A DNA stretch of 64,000 bases from positions 1,116,001-1,180,000 of the forward strand of contig BCJJ01000006.1 of assembly GCA_039545355.1 (NCBI GenBank), written 5' to 3'. Below are positions 10,111 through 22,240 of this stretch, one piece after another. The stretch's first letter is position 1; every line of letters begins with the position of its first letter. The DNA is from Trichosporon coremiiforme (lineage: Eukaryota; Basidiomycota; Tremellomycetes; Trichosporonales; Trichosporonaceae). The translations under genes and the position numbers were made by a program. The notes beneath the pieces are model-generated. The model was not told where the DNA came from. It made no database searches and saw only the letters and a program-made list of their open reading frames with translations.

Positions 10111-11974
10111 CTACTTCTTCAGCTTCTCCGCGACGTAGCGGTCCCAGCCGATCTGGCCGAGCGTGTCCGCCTTGGCGAGGACCTCCTCCTCGAGGTCGTG
10201 TTGGTACTTCTCCATCGCGCGCTGGTACTCGGGCACGCTGGTTCCCAGAATGCGGACGGCGAGCAGGGCCGCGTTAGTGCTGTTGTTGATGCCGACTGTG
10301 GCGCAGGGAATGCCGCGGGGCATCTGGACGATGGAGTAGAGCGAGTCGACGCCGTCGAGCACTGATGCTTTGACGGGCACGCCGATGACGGGAACAGACG
10401 TCTCGGAGGCAACCATGCCAGGGAGATGGGCTGCGCCGCCGGCGCCGGCAATGACGGCACGGAGGCCGCGGGACGCCGCGCTGCGCGCATACTTGACCAT
10501 ACGATCGGGGGTGCGGTGCGCGCTCGTGATGGTCAGCTCGTAGGGGATGTTGAACTGGTCGAGGATCTTGGTCGCAGGCAGCATGACGGGGAGGTCGCTG
10601 TCCGAGCCCATGATGATGCCGACGAGGGGGTGGGGGTTGCTAAGTCCCTCCTTGGGGGCGGGTGCGATGCTGTCGACGAACGTCTCGTCGAGGTCCGGCT
10701 GCTGCGAGAGCAGGGTGCGCATGCGGGCGCGGAGCTCGGCGTCAGAGGGAGCGGTGACCGTGATGTGGCCCATCTTGCGCGCCTTGCGCGAGTCGGCCTT
10801 GCCGTAGAGGTGCGCGCTGGCGCCGTCCACGGCGAGCGCGTCCTGCACCATCTTGCGGACAGGGCCCATGTCGTCGTTGACGCCGAGGATGTTGATCATG
10901 GCGGCGGACGGGACACGGAGCGACGTGTCGCCGAGCGGCAGGTCGAGGATCGCACGCAGGTGGTTCTCGAACTGAGACACGGTGCATGCCTCGATCGTGT
11001 GGTGGCCCGAGTTGTGGGGGCGCGGGGCGATCTCGTTGAGGAGCAGCGAGCCTGGATGTCAGCTTGGCATGAAGGTAGGAAAGCGCAGCGGTGATTGGCT
11101 GAGGGAGTGCGGTGACTAACCATCGGCAAGGAGGAACATTTCGACACCGAAGATGCCCGCACCGTCGAGGGTGGCGACGGCACGCTCGGCGAGAGCACGA
11201 GCCTTGGCGTTGATACCGTCAAACTCGGGACCGTCGGCACGGAGGGGAGCGGTACAGACGCGGAGGATCGAGTCGCGGTGAACAGTCTCGACGGCGTCAT
11301 AGGACTTGACCTCGCCAGCCTTGTTGCGGACAACCATGACGGCGACCTCCTTGACGAACGGCGCCCAGCCCTCAGCATACAGCGGGCGGTCGCCGAGGAA
11401 CTCGAGCGCGGCAGCGACCTCCTTGGGGTCGGACGTCTTCAGGGGAGCGTTTCCGCGGCCGTCGTAAGCCAGGGTGCGCGCCTTGAGCATGAGCGGGAGG
11501 CCGAGCTCCTTGGCGAGCGCCTCGACGTCCTTCTGGTCCCTGCTGTCGAGGGGCGCGAAAGGGGCGGTCGGGATGCCGTTGTCACGCAGGTGCTTGTGCT
11601 GGAGGTACTTGTCCTGGATGAGGCGGATCGTACCGGGAGCAGGCTGGACCTCGCAGAGCCCCTCGGCCTCGACGGCGGCGAGCACGTCGGCGTTGACGTG
11701 CTCGATCTCGACGGTGAGCACGTCGCACTCCTTGGCGAGCTGGCGGATGTGCTCCTCAGACGTGAACGCTCCGTCAATGTGCTCGCTGCCCTGGGGCGCG
11801 AGAAGCGTCTGCTTCGCAGGCGTGTACCCGCCCTTGTCGAGGATGATCAGGTCGACGCCGAGGAGCGCAGCAGGGTGCGTCAGCATGCGGCCAAGCTGGC
11901 CACCGCCTGAAGGTCAGCATCATGCAATTCTTGATAAGCTTACCGAGAATGCCGACCTTCTTGTTCGTCGCCAT
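10111..11974 (-). CDS. ADE2: Phosphoribosylaminoimidazole carboxylase (PurK-PurE fusion)
   Basis: Three exons, complement(join(10111..11051, 11121..11906, 11944..11974)), 585 residues. It catalyses the carboxylation of AIR to CAIR in purine synthesis; the N-terminal PurK half uses ATP and bicarbonate and the C-terminal PurE half isomerises N5-CAIR. Exon 1 is only 31 bases; joining restores MATNKKVGIL-GGGQLGRML, the family N-terminus. The ATP-grasp region includes IFGVEMFLLADG and, across intron 2, SLLLNEIAPRPHNSGHHTIE. PurE marks are GIIMGSDSDLPVM and the loop around GAGGAAHLPGM. Introns are 37 and 69 bases. The length matches fungal ADE2 (about 570-590). Cytosolic. Confidence 0.96.
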
Positions 11975-12251
11975 TGTTCCGTGTGTTCCGTGTCCGTGGG
12001 TGGGATGGAGCGAGCGTGCAAGCAACGGAAGGGCGAAATGTAATCTCGGCCAAAAACGAGCCATTCCCTTGCGACTCGAAGCGCCAACTTTTTCCACGTG
12101 CGAATGGTCCCGCTGAATGCCGCCCGCTGTGGCCAACGTCATGTCCGAGATTTGAGCGGTCCTGTCGGCGAGCGCAGCGAGCCGCTGTGGGTTTGTTGTT
12201 GGTGGTTACTGACCACATCCTCCTTCCTTTCGCTTCGTCAACCTAAACAAC

Positions 12252-13021
12252 ATGTTCCGAACAGCGCTCTCAGCTGCGCGACCTTCGCTCCGCTCAGGGG
12301 TATTTCCCGCCGTCGCCCGCGTGACCGCCGTTAGCGCGCGGCAGTTCCATGCGACCACGACTACTCGCTCGGGGCTCACGAACCTGTTCGAGGCGAACCC
12401 GGACAACCCGCCACTGAGCGTCGCCAAGCTGAACGACAAGGGCTTCCACCTTTCTGATGGACTCGTTGTTCCCGGAGGCGTCATCCTCGCTGACGGCGCG
12501 GCTTTTCTCTGGAACGTGAGCCCGCCAGGAGACATTATGAAGGGCATGGCTAGCGCCTGGGCTGGATGGACGCCGGAGCGGTTTGCGATTTTTGAGCGTC
12601 TTGTGCCGAGGCCTGGTGAGTCACACTGCTCCTCGCGCTCCAGGACTGCGAAGGACAGATCGGGAGTGTAGAGCATACTGCAGGTAGCATAGGGAAGGAA
12701 GGAAGGTGAAGGTCGAGGAGGAAAGAAGATCACAGCTACAAGCACTGCGACGTTGAGCTGACCCCGCAGAAATTCTCATCTTTGGAACCGGCGCACATCC
12801 CCTCCCGATCCCGAAGGAGATCCGGGACTACATCTCCGGTCTCGGCATTCAGGTCGATGTCATGGACTCTGTAAGTCTCCCAACTTGGCACACGTGCTCG
12901 CCCAGCTAACGACCAGCGCAACGCAGCGAGCACGTACAACCTCCTGTTCGAGGAGGGACGGACTGTGTCGGCGGCGCTGTGCCCACTGAAGCCGGTCGAC
13001 ATGCGCGTGGACGCTGCTTAG
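12252..13021 (+). CDS. NDUFAF3-like (Mth938/DUF498 domain) mitochondrial complex I assembly factor
   Basis: Three exons, join(12252..12615, 12770..12870, 12917..13021), 189 residues. The N-terminus is rich in Arg, Ser and Ala without acidic residues (MFRTALSAARPSLRSG), a typical mitochondrial import signal. The Mth938/DUF498 fold follows: GGVILADGAAFLWNV, then after the first splice EILIFGTGAHPLPIP, GLGIQVDVMDS, and after the second RNAASTYNLLFEEGR. These match the family pattern (FGTG, a Gly-I-x-V-x-x-M strand, A-x-T-Y-N-L-L-x-E-G-R). The animal family member NDUFAF3 assists assembly of respiratory complex I; the fungal role is inferred. It is divergent from ADE2, whose start lies 277 bases upstream. 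Confidence 0.85.
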
Positions 13022-13126
13022 GCGGACGCAGCGAGTTCGAGGGGAGAAAGGAAGCATGGAAGAAATACATTCACATCTCAATTGTACACTACATTCGTAT
13101 GCAATATGGCTGCTCATGACACTGTG

Positions 13127-15440
13127 CTAGCGCTCACGCTTCACCTTTCTTCTGTCCCGCACGTCCTCAGCTGCCTTCGTGATCTTTCGTACCCAGTCCG
13201 CGTTCAGCCCCCGAACAGTCAAGTTGGGCTTCCACCCGCCTAGCAGAGCCCTCTCCTCACTGCTTCCCTCGCCAGACCGCTCGGAGTGCTCCTCTGGGTC
13301 GAGCTCCGGTTTACTCTCAATCTCACCAGAGCCAGACTCAGAAACGAAGGGATGCGAGGCCTGGAGTTGGGCGGAAATCCTTCGTGGCGAGGGGCGGGGC
13401 GCAAGCGATTCGTGCGAGTTATGGTCGAACCGTGGCCGCTCTTTGGGGAACGAGGTCGACTCGTCCGTCGTCTCGGCCTTCACTTCTGCCTCTACTGCTT
13501 CTCCCACCTCCGACTCGGCCGGGGCTGGTTTGACTGGTTCCGGTAGCTCTTCGGACTCCGGGTGGAAGGGTTCGGGAGGCTCCTGTTTCGCCGTCTGCGC
13601 CACGCTTAGCGGCGTAAAATGCAAGGGCTGAGATGGGTATTCAGACGAGACATACTCGCTCTTCACTGGCGTGCGTTGGGCGCTCGGCTGGGCGCTCGGC
13701 GGTCCCATTTCCCCCCACTCAGTGCTGGCGAAGGGTAACTCTCGCCATCTCCCGCTTGGTCCGTTTGGCTCTTCCGTCCGTGGCCGTTGGGCGGGTGGCG
13801 GGCCCATACTGTCCTCGACCTCGTCAATCCTCTTCCTCTTCACCCCAACCCTCTCCGTGAGACGTTCACTTCCACTAACGGGCGAGAAGCGGGATAAAGG
13901 CGGCATACTCCGCGTTCCCGGGCGACTCGGCGTGTCGACGGGCATGTCGACGGGCATACTGAGGGGGAACTCGTACCGCGCCAAATCGAACTCGCGTGAA
14001 TCCTGCGACTGGGAGAGAGACTGACTGTCCTGGCTGGGTTCGGCGCGCCGCTTCATTGCTCTCCGTCTGCTTCTCTCATACTCTGAGAGCTCCGACTCGG
14101 ACGTGTCACCCGCTTCATCCTCGGCTGTAGGAGAGGACACAGCGGCAGCGGCAGCGGGGTGCAGCTCCGGGACGGGCGTCTCCGACCCGAAGCTCGAGAC
14201 AGGGCGGGGGCGCTGACGCAGCGGCCGAACTGCGATCTCGTCATCACTGCTCGGGTCGGGATGGTACGGCGTCCGGTGCCGCGGGAGTGGCTGTTGAGGC
14301 GGCGGCTCCCGGATGGGTGTCCGCTGCGGCGCAGGAGAAGAAGACATGGGCGGTGTCGGCGGTGGTTGGCTCTCGACAGGCTCAACCGGCGGGATGGCGA
14401 CTTCGATCGGGCCCGCGTCCTCATCCAGCGGCGGGGTGAGGGACTGCTGCAGCGACTCGGCCGACTTGTGTGATGTCTGCGAGCGGTCGCCTGAGCCGGC
14501 TTGGAACGCAGTAGCCTGATCCCACTCGCGCACCACGTCGAGACCGAACATCCTGATCTGGTCTAGCTGTTGCTGTTGATCTGGGCTGGGATCGTCGAAG
14601 AGCCACGACGGCAGACCGCGAGACCCCTTCCCGCCCAGACGGCGGGACATGGCGGGCCAGCGGGACATGATGTCGTCCCGTGGCTGGGTGTCAGCTATCA
14701 AGGTCTTAGACGAGCTCACCTTCGCCTGCGGGGCGGGTTTGCGGTCCTCGATCTCCATCGGGGCGGGAGGAGGCGGCATCAGCGCCTCTGTCGTTTTCGG
14801 TGTCGGTTCGGAGAACAGCTCCGAGGCGTGACTGCAAGGCCGCTCGGCAGTCGGAGCGGCACTGCTGATCGCAACGCTGGAGGAGAGACTCAGACCAGTC
14901 CACCACGCCTTCAGAATACTCCGTACCCGCTCGTCTTCGGGCTGTGTTCCGATCTCTCTGGCGCTGCGGTGGGAGGGAGGTACACGCCGGCCAGTTGACA
15001 GGATCGTCCACTTGAACACCTCGAGTACGACTCGGGGCACGTCCCGGCCAGGCTGAGAGCGCAGACGAATGCGGAAGGACTTGAGACGCACGAACGCGTA
15101 CAGGTTCGCCGTGAGACGTTCCTCGGGCTCACCCGCTACTGACCTGCTGTTAGCTGTGAAGTTGAACGACAGCTTACCGCTCGAAGCTGTCGACTGCCGC
15201 CGCCTCAAAGAGGACGCGCACGCGGTGCTGCGTCTCAGCGAGCTCAGCAGAGATGGGCGCGTGTGGCTCGGTCTCGGTGCGGTAGGTGTGGAACTGATGT
15301 CAGTTACGCTGAGGGGAATGGCCAACCTTGACGATCTGCGCCGTGTATTGTCCCGTAACTAGCGCGTCGAGGTCGCCGCCATGCCGTTCGTGATGGCTGC
15401 AGAGCGTCCTTGCAATCCACGGTGGTGCGACTTCGCTCAT
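13127..15440 (-). CDS. Candidate TPP1/ACD-like shelterin protein (OB domain plus long disordered tail)
   Basis: Three exons, complement(join(13127..15143, 15178..15293, 15327..15440)), 748 residues; introns are 33 and 34 bases. The first two exons were found by following phase upstream, giving an N-terminus MSEVAPPWIARTLCSHHERH. Residues ~1-130 look like the TPP1/ACD OB fold: PWI start, strand LVTGQYTAQIVK, strand HRVRVLFEAAAVDSFE, then LYAFVRLKSFRIRL and VPRVVLEVFKWTIL. The remaining ~600 residues are low-complexity, rich in Ser, Pro and Glu, with short conserved-looking blocks around GLPSWLFDDP and at the very C-terminus (LLGGWKPNLTVRG, DWVRKITKAAED), where a partner-binding motif would be expected. 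The OB assignment is recognition by eye, not a search. It could be another OB or telomere-unrelated protein; the gene model is more secure than the name. Confidence 0.5.
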
Positions 15441-17644
15441 GCACCCAGCACTGTTGCTATCGGGCCGGATTCCGGGTTAGGCAGCCACGTTTGCACGCTC
15501 TCGGCTTGTTGTTGTCGCGTTATCCTCACCGTGGGACGCGTACCAATATGGCTGGATCTTAGATTCCGTGATTGCGTTATCAGGGAATGTCGTGTAAATA
15601 GAAAAATCGGCTTCTTCGCCGTTTCATCGCGTGGCTCCATGGCTCTGGAAAGTCAGATGATGCCCGGTCTTCCCCAAAACTGCAGCGCGCTCCGAATTCA
15701 CGGCGCACGGTCGCTACCGTGGGTGCCCACGGGTGGTGCGGAGGCATGCTGCGACGTCTTGTCGGTGCATGATCGCACGACACAAGTGGGCGTGGTAGCG
15801 AATGCCAGGGATTGCGATGCCTCTGCGCTGCGGCGGCGCTGCGCGGCGATGCACGCTCGGACGCGTGATGTCAGCGGCGACTTGTGAAGGCCGTTGGCGC
15901 TTACGGCGCCCGCCGAGAGTACGATCGCAGGCGTAATGACTGGTGCCTGAGCTCAAGGGCTCGGCAGCAGACCGAGCAGGCGTAAGGAGGCTCTTCTCCC
16001 TGTGTTGCTCTTGCTGCATCTGTCTCATTGCTCGCTTGCTCTAAGGGTTTCGAGACAAGTGTGGAGCAAGGATGGAGCAGGATGGAGCAGAGACGGAGCT
16101 CCGCGCAGGATGCAACGCAGAAGATGGCAAAACCGAGCCCCCTCGACTGTTGTCGGAAATTGGCCGAAACGGAGTCAATGGTGAATGAACGCTGGACGGG
16201 GGACGATCGTTGTCGCACGTACCGCTGGACTGGGGTCGTTGACGGAATGTGCGGCGGCGAATCGCGGGCCGGGAAGAGACAGGAGTGCATCATTGTGTTC
16301 CAAATAATAGCGCTCCATGAGCTATAGTTAGTTTGGACCACGGCCACTAGCGGGCGGCCCAGCCAGCCTTAGCTGGGCTGGGAGGCTGGGCTAGGCCTGG
16401 GACTCGCTGGGACTCGCTTGGACTCGCTGGCAGACATGGGCCGACACGGCAAGCAGGATGGCAGTCGTGTCGGGTGAGCACTCAAGGCGATCTCCGTCCC
16501 ACTTTCCTTCCAGGGACGGCCTGAGTGTATTTGACCCCAACTTATCGGCCGTCATCCAGAGTGACCACTCAGGATATAGAGGCAGGCAGCCTCGCTCGCT
16601 GCATCGCGCAAGCGAGCTCAGCTCATCCTGCGCGCATTACCGGCCACTTTCCGCATCTGTCCTGTCTTTGACTAATCCTCACCGCCCAGCCCACCGTCCG
16701 CGGTATGCATCGCCAACGACGACGCGCGGCATGCGCAATCTATTACTTCCGGGTTGTCATCGATGGTCAGACCCAGCTTGCATGCACCAGCGTCACAGTC
16801 CATTGCTACTAGGTTGCTACTAGCCGCATCTGTCTTCTGACGCTACAGCTACTGCTCGAACATGAGGTTGAAGTATCGAGCCCGTGTGCCTAGTGCCCCT
16901 CCACGAGAAATGGACCGTTTGGGCCGTCCGGAGCACTCAGAGAGTAGAGGCGCGAGATCCTCGTTCCTGGCGACAACGGCCTCCCTGGCTCCGCCAGCGT
17001 CAGCACTTAGCAGCCAGGAGCCGTACGCCTGCCGCCTTGCGCCTCGGCACTCACCCCCTGACTAGGCTGCCAACCCCACATCCATCCTCCATGTCCCACC
17101 ACTACATCGCTCCCTAAGCCCGACTACCTACCTTCCCTCTGCACGCAACCATCCGACCCACCACCGTCCCTCACTATCACACTCCTCCTCATCCCCATTG
17201 CATACCCTGTTCACACGACCGACTCACGGCCTATCACCGTCCCCGTCTCTCGCGCTGCGCAAGGTCCCCCCCTGTCGCCCTGCAGCTATCGCACCGTAAT
17301 CGCATAATATCGGTCGGCCCTGCACCCGACGCTTAGAGCATCGACACCTCACTTTTGGTGCCCACCGGGATCGCCATCACTCCATCGTTTTCCACTCATC
17401 AACGCTTGCACATCGCGTCCCTATCTCTCGGAAACTGTAGTCCGTGATCACTTGCAGCTCAGGCGTGCATAAGAGTAGGCTTGAACCTCCCGTTTTCCGG
17501 TCCTACAGCAATCCCGCACTTGCGATTGTCCCGTCCCCTGACCCGACCTGTTCGATTGTCACCATCGCACTTCTAAATCGGATCTCTCGATTATCCCCAA
17601 GCGCGCCTCACTTGCCGACTTGCTAAAGACACTCAGTCAGGAGC
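15441..17644. other. 2.2-kb intergenic region with long leader of the deubiquitinase gene
   Basis: No coding gene could be supported. The right half (about 17040-17640) is C/T-rich with many short CCACC and TCACC runs, like a long 5' leader or promoter of the plus-strand gene at 17645. A short tandem repeat lies at 16400-16429, next to GCTGGGCTGGGAGGCTGGGC. Open frames in the left half have no protein-like features. Confidence 0.5.
16400..16429. repeat. Short tandem repeat, 10 bp x 3
   Basis: Three adjoining copies of GGACTCGCTG; the middle copy ends in T. It is non-coding and upstream of the deubiquitinase gene. Confidence 0.8.
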
Positions 17645-20342
17645 ATGGACTGGCGTCGCTTCCGTTCCAACGGCGGGGGTGCATCCTCCTCGACAGGAAA
17701 CGGGACTGGGACGAAGGAGCCCGTCTCTCCTGCTGCGGATGCAGCAGCGGCCGCCGAGGATAAGGGCAAGGAGCGTGCGCTCGACGAGGCCCTCTGGGGT
17801 CTCGAGAACGTGAGTGGCCCTTTTCAGCACGCAATCGCCGGCTCGATCGACATGCTAATATCAGTTCGGGAATACGTGCTACTGCAACTCAGTGCTGCAA
17901 GCCCTCTACGCGTCCGACCCCTTTCGCTCCTTCATCGAGGCTTACCCCGACGTCGGCCAGCCTTACAATGCCCTCGCCGGAGATATTGCCACTGGGCCGT
18001 TGCCTAGCCCGACCATCGATGTGAAGGAGAACCCGATGGAGAAGGCGACGCCTGTCTCCCCGCCAGCGAAGGAGAAGCGCGGCGGCCTGCTTGGCTTCGG
18101 CAAGAAGGCCCTCTCGACGTCTCCTCAGCCTTCGACACAGCCTGCGGCGCAGCAGCAACAGCCAAACCAGCAGGCACCACCGCCGATCATCCTTCCGCAC
18201 GACCCCGACTTCCCCGAGATGTCGCTCCTCTCCACAATTCAGACGCTGTTCCACCATCTCTCCACATCCGCCCCCCACTACCCCGCTGAACCCAAAACGC
18301 CTCCGCAAGCTGCGCCAGCCCCGGCGGCGGTGCCGCCCGCACCAGGTGGCAACGCGGCTTCCATGCCATCCGGAACCCTCACCAACAACGGCCAGCCCAC
18401 AGGCCCGGCGCTGCTGGCATCTCTGCCCCCGCCCTCGGTGCCGCGGGGAGGCGGTCCGTACCGGGCCGGAACTTTGGGAAGAGGTGTGGTGCGTCCAGAA
18501 GATGTCTTGCGCACAGTTCGTCGCACGCATCAGCTGTTCGCGGGACAGGGCCAGCAAGACGCGCACGAGTTCCTCGGCTTTATCCTGAATCAGCTGTCGG
18601 AAGAGGTCGAGCAGATGGACGCCAAATTGAAACGCGAAGGAAAGGAAGTCGTCGATATTAAGGAACACGGTCGTACCTTCATCCAGAACCTGTTCCACGG
18701 CGTGCTCGTGAACGAGACCCGCTGCCTCAATTGCGAGACGACCTCGAGCAGGGAAGAGTCCTTCCTGGACCTGTCGATTGACATTGAGCAGCACAGTTCG
18801 CTGACCGCGTGTCTCCGGCAGTTCTCTGACTCTGAGATGCTGTGCTCGACGAATAAGTTCTACTGCGAGACGTGCTGTGGACTGGTCGAAGCCGAGCGCA
18901 GGATGCGCATCAAGGAGCTCCCCAACATCCTCGGTCTGCACCTGAAGCGATTCCGCCAGGACGACATGGGCAGGCTGCACAAGCTGTTCTATCGTGTGAC
19001 CTTCCCTCTGCAGTTGCGCGTGCCCTGCACCACGGAAGAAACCGAAGACGCCGAGCGCCTCTACGAGCTCTTTGCCGTTGTCGTCCACATTGGAAAGTGA
19101 GTACCGTGTCTGAAGGCTTACGTTTGCATGCCAAGCGTTCTGCTTCTTCATTCCGACTTAGGCGACATGTTTGATGGCCCGTGCTAACCGATCAGCACTC
19201 CCACCCACGGTCACTATGTGACGATCGTGCGCTCCCAGCCGGGTCAGTGGGTCATGTGCGACGATGAGAACATTGAGCCGATCGAGGAGAGCGACCTCGC
19301 CAACTACTTCGGTGACAACATCACGGGCGCAGGCTATGTTTTGTTCTACCAGGCAGCCAACCTTGACCTGAAGAGTCTCGGCCTGAAGAAGGAGCCGACT
19401 CCGCGCTCGCTTCCGCCGGCGCCCCGTGCCGCAGCCCTTGTCGAGGACAATGTCGTGGGCGGCACTCCCCCTCCCACGACGCCCTTGGACCACAGCACCG
19501 CGCCACCCTTGTTCACGGCCACGCCCGCGTCGCCGACAACGAGCCAGTCTGTGCCACTCCCTGTCCAGGCCCACAAGGACAGCTCGCTCGATGTTCCAGC
19601 GCAGCCGCGTCGCGGCTCTTCTGGCGTCAGCCGCGACCCCAGCCCGTCTAACAATCGCTGGTCGCAACATGGTGGTCCCATTTCGCACAGCCCCAGCGAG
19701 CGTGGCAAGTGGTTCGGTCTGAAGAAGAAGGACGGCGCGTCCGGTGCTTCGACCCCGGCTGACCCCCGACTTCTCCGCCAGTCGACTTCGACAACGATGA
19801 ACACGACCTCGACTGAGAGCGTCGATCCCATGACGCAGAGCATGCCTGCAATGCCGGACAACCGCATGTCGCAGTCGTTCCACGATACCGTGCCGACGGA
19901 CCTGTCTGCATCGATCCGCTCGGCGACCACGGCGTCGTCTGGCGGGCATGCGGCCAGCCTGCCCAACGGCAGTGTTGCTCACGCACCGGTCAACGGACAC
20001 GCGTACCCGATGAGCGCCGCTCACAGCGACGCCAACGGCAGTTCGGCGCCTACGTCATTACCCGCGTCCTCGGCTCCGAGCCAGGCGCCAAGCCACACTG
20101 CGAGCGCCGGGAACGGCAGTCTCAACGGCACCGGCGACCGCACGAGCCGCATTGGGCGAAGCGCGACTGCCTCGCGCGCCGACCGCGCGAGCAATGTCAG
20201 CTCTCAAAACGGCTACTCGGGCGGCAGTGGCCTCGGACGCAAGATCAGCGCGACGACGGGCTTCAGCAGCCTCGCGCGGCGCAGTAGCAACGCGTTCAAG
20301 ATCGGCTTCGGCAAGAAGAAGCAGGGAGACGAGCAGCAATAG
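17645..20342 (+). CDS. Ubiquitin carboxyl-terminal hydrolase, USP12/USP46 (UBP9/UBP13, creB) type
   Basis: Three exons, join(17645..17809, 17865..19096, 19196..20342), 847 residues. It is a cysteine protease that removes ubiquitin; USP12/46-type enzymes usually act with WD40 partners such as UAF1 or creC (known for the family). The Cys box is FGNTCYCNSVLQALY with catalytic Cys60, created exactly at the first splice. The QQDAHEFLGFILN motif is near residue 285, zinc-binding pairs are RCLNC and YCETCC, and the His box spans the second splice (HIGNTPTHGHYVTIVRS, His472 likely catalytic), followed by WVMCDDENIEPI. A ~170-residue Pro/Ala-rich insertion lies between the Cys box and QQD. The last ~320 residues are Ser/Thr-rich and end in a basic block. 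Probably cytosolic or nuclear. Confidence 0.92.
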
Positions 20343-20613
20343 AAGCAGTAGCAGAAGGAGGAAAGCAGCTAGAGTGGCATCTGTTGAGGGCCATTGTACA
20401 TTACTCAGCGGGATGCACGAGCCATAGAGACAAAGGTTGGGTTGGGGAAGAAGCAAGCCGAGCCGAGGGCATGACGAAGTGACCCAACGGGTGGCGAGCG
20501 GCGAGCGGCCCAAGTCCGCTGCGTACCTCCACCGCCTCCTTCAACGAGTAGGAGTCGGTCCTTTTGCACCCTGGCCCTGCGATCATTTGGCCACTGTCAA
20601 CTCTATCAGCAAA

Positions 20614-21827
20614 ATGCGTCCAACACTCTCTGCAGCGCACGCCGTGCGTGCTGTGCGCAGCGCGGCGGCCTCCTCATCCCGTATCTCTACTGTGCGGCCC
20701 GCCGTCTCCGCCCTTGCGTCTTCCTCGGCGTCGTCGAGCTCGGCCGTGACCTCCAGGCGACAGCAGCAGGTCGCAGGTCGCCGCAACTTCTTCTCCCTTC
20801 CCGACATTAGCAAGCTTGCCGGTCTTGTCCCGGGACAGCAGAACAATGGCGGCGTGCAGAACGATGGAGAGGAGCAGCGGTTCCAGGCTAGAAAGGTTTT
20901 CCCGTGAGTACGCCTGAGCGGCTGACGACTGAAGCGGGTTGAGCCGGGAGTGACATTGCCTCCCATCATCTCAACTAGCCCTCCGCGGCCCGAATTCCTC
21001 TGAACAAGGTGGTGGCTACGGCTTGCAGTGAGATGGTCAGCGCAGTCACGCTCGAGGTCACGGCTCGCCCACCTCGGCTCGACCTTGAAACCTGTTCTCC
21101 TGACTGTCTTCCATCTTCCCTCTTCGCCCCTCCCTCTCGCCTCCCCAACTCGCTTCAAGCTGGCGTTTGAAGGAACGCAAGCTGACCCCAGATACACCCC
21201 CGCGCAGCTGTACGAGCTCGTGTCCGACGTGCCGGCATACGTGACGTTCATTCCGTTCTGCACCGAGAGCACGGTGCTCACGAAGGACGGACGGCCGAAC
21301 CACGCGTGGAAGCCGGGCCAGGACCCGTTCCAGGTCGAGGCTGAGCTGGCTGTGGGCTTTGGCGGACTGGAGGAGCGGTACATTTCGAACGTCGTTGGTG
21401 TGCCGTTTGAGCGTGTCTCGGTGAGTCGACTTGGCTGCACGTTGCTTCCTTGGGCTCCTCTGTGTGTCTTCTGTGCGTCTCCTGGGCATGATCATTCGAT
21501 ACTCCTCGGATGATCTGATGCGGTCGAACGTCAGCAGGCAGAGAACAAGGATCGCGCAGTAGGAGCGGGATAGCAGCTAGGATACTGTGAACCTGAGCTA
21601 ACCCCCAGGCCACCGCGTCCGAGACGACCCCACTGTTCAAGAACCTCGTCACGACATGGAGCTTTACGCCCACGGGCCCCAGCTCCACGATCCTGTCAAT
21701 CGACCTGGTCTTCGCTTTCGCGAACCCGCTGCACCGGATCGCGTCGCAGGCCGTCCTGCCCAAGGTCGCCGAGAAAATGGTCGAGGCGTTCGAGACGAGG
21801 GCGAACGAGGTCTACGGCAGGCGGTAG
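20614..21827 (+). CDS. COQ10: Coenzyme Q-binding protein COQ10 (START domain)
   Basis: Three exons, join(20614..20903, 21192..21420, 21609..21827), 245 residues. The protein binds coenzyme Q in mitochondria and is needed for normal respiration (family knowledge). The N-terminus is Arg/Ser/Ala-rich and lacks acidic residues, as expected of an import signal. The START-like domain begins at the first splice: KVFP then YTPAQLYELVSDVPAY, matching the family pattern with Y-x-P-x-Q-L-Y-x-L-V-x-D-V. It continues with FIPFCTESTVL, FEVEAEL-type strands (FQVEAELAVGFGGLEE) and the last helix HRIASQAVLPKVAEKM. The first intron is long for this genome (288 bases) and contains C/T-rich sequence, so an extra small exon cannot be ruled out. 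Confidence 0.9.
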
Positions 21828-21980
21828 CATCTGGGATAGTTGTTTATGCATATACATATCATGGGACTGTGTTGAGATGGCTGAAGTGGTTCAGGACTGA
21901 AAGGCGAGGAAGATACACACACAGCTTTTGTCAGACACAACACCTCAGCAGTTCAACCCAAGCCAAACCACCCACCAACT

Positions 21981-22004
21981 CACTCCTGCTGTCACTCCTG
22001 CTGT
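21981..22004. repeat. Perfect 12-bp tandem duplication
   Basis: CACTCCTGCTGT occurs twice in direct succession, in non-coding sequence. Confidence 0.85.
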
Positions 22005-22240
22005 CCTACGTAGCCCCAAGTGTGCTAGTACTTTGGGACATGCAACAGGAGGCAACAGGGACGATTCGACGATTCCCGCGACCGAAATGCGACCCATGTT
22101 GGAAATCACGTGCTTTCTTGCCCGTCACCCCGGTTGACGTTCTATTGTTCTCGTTAAGAACACGCTTCGTACACACATTCTCGGCGTCCCCGTGCCTTCT
22201 GACAGCCTGCAGCTAGACTTGTTCTCTAGCTGCCTGTAAA

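Noticed and set aside
17889..19151. 420-codon open frame on the minus strand
   Set aside because: It is antisense to the deubiquitinase, which has intact catalytic motifs and splice sites.
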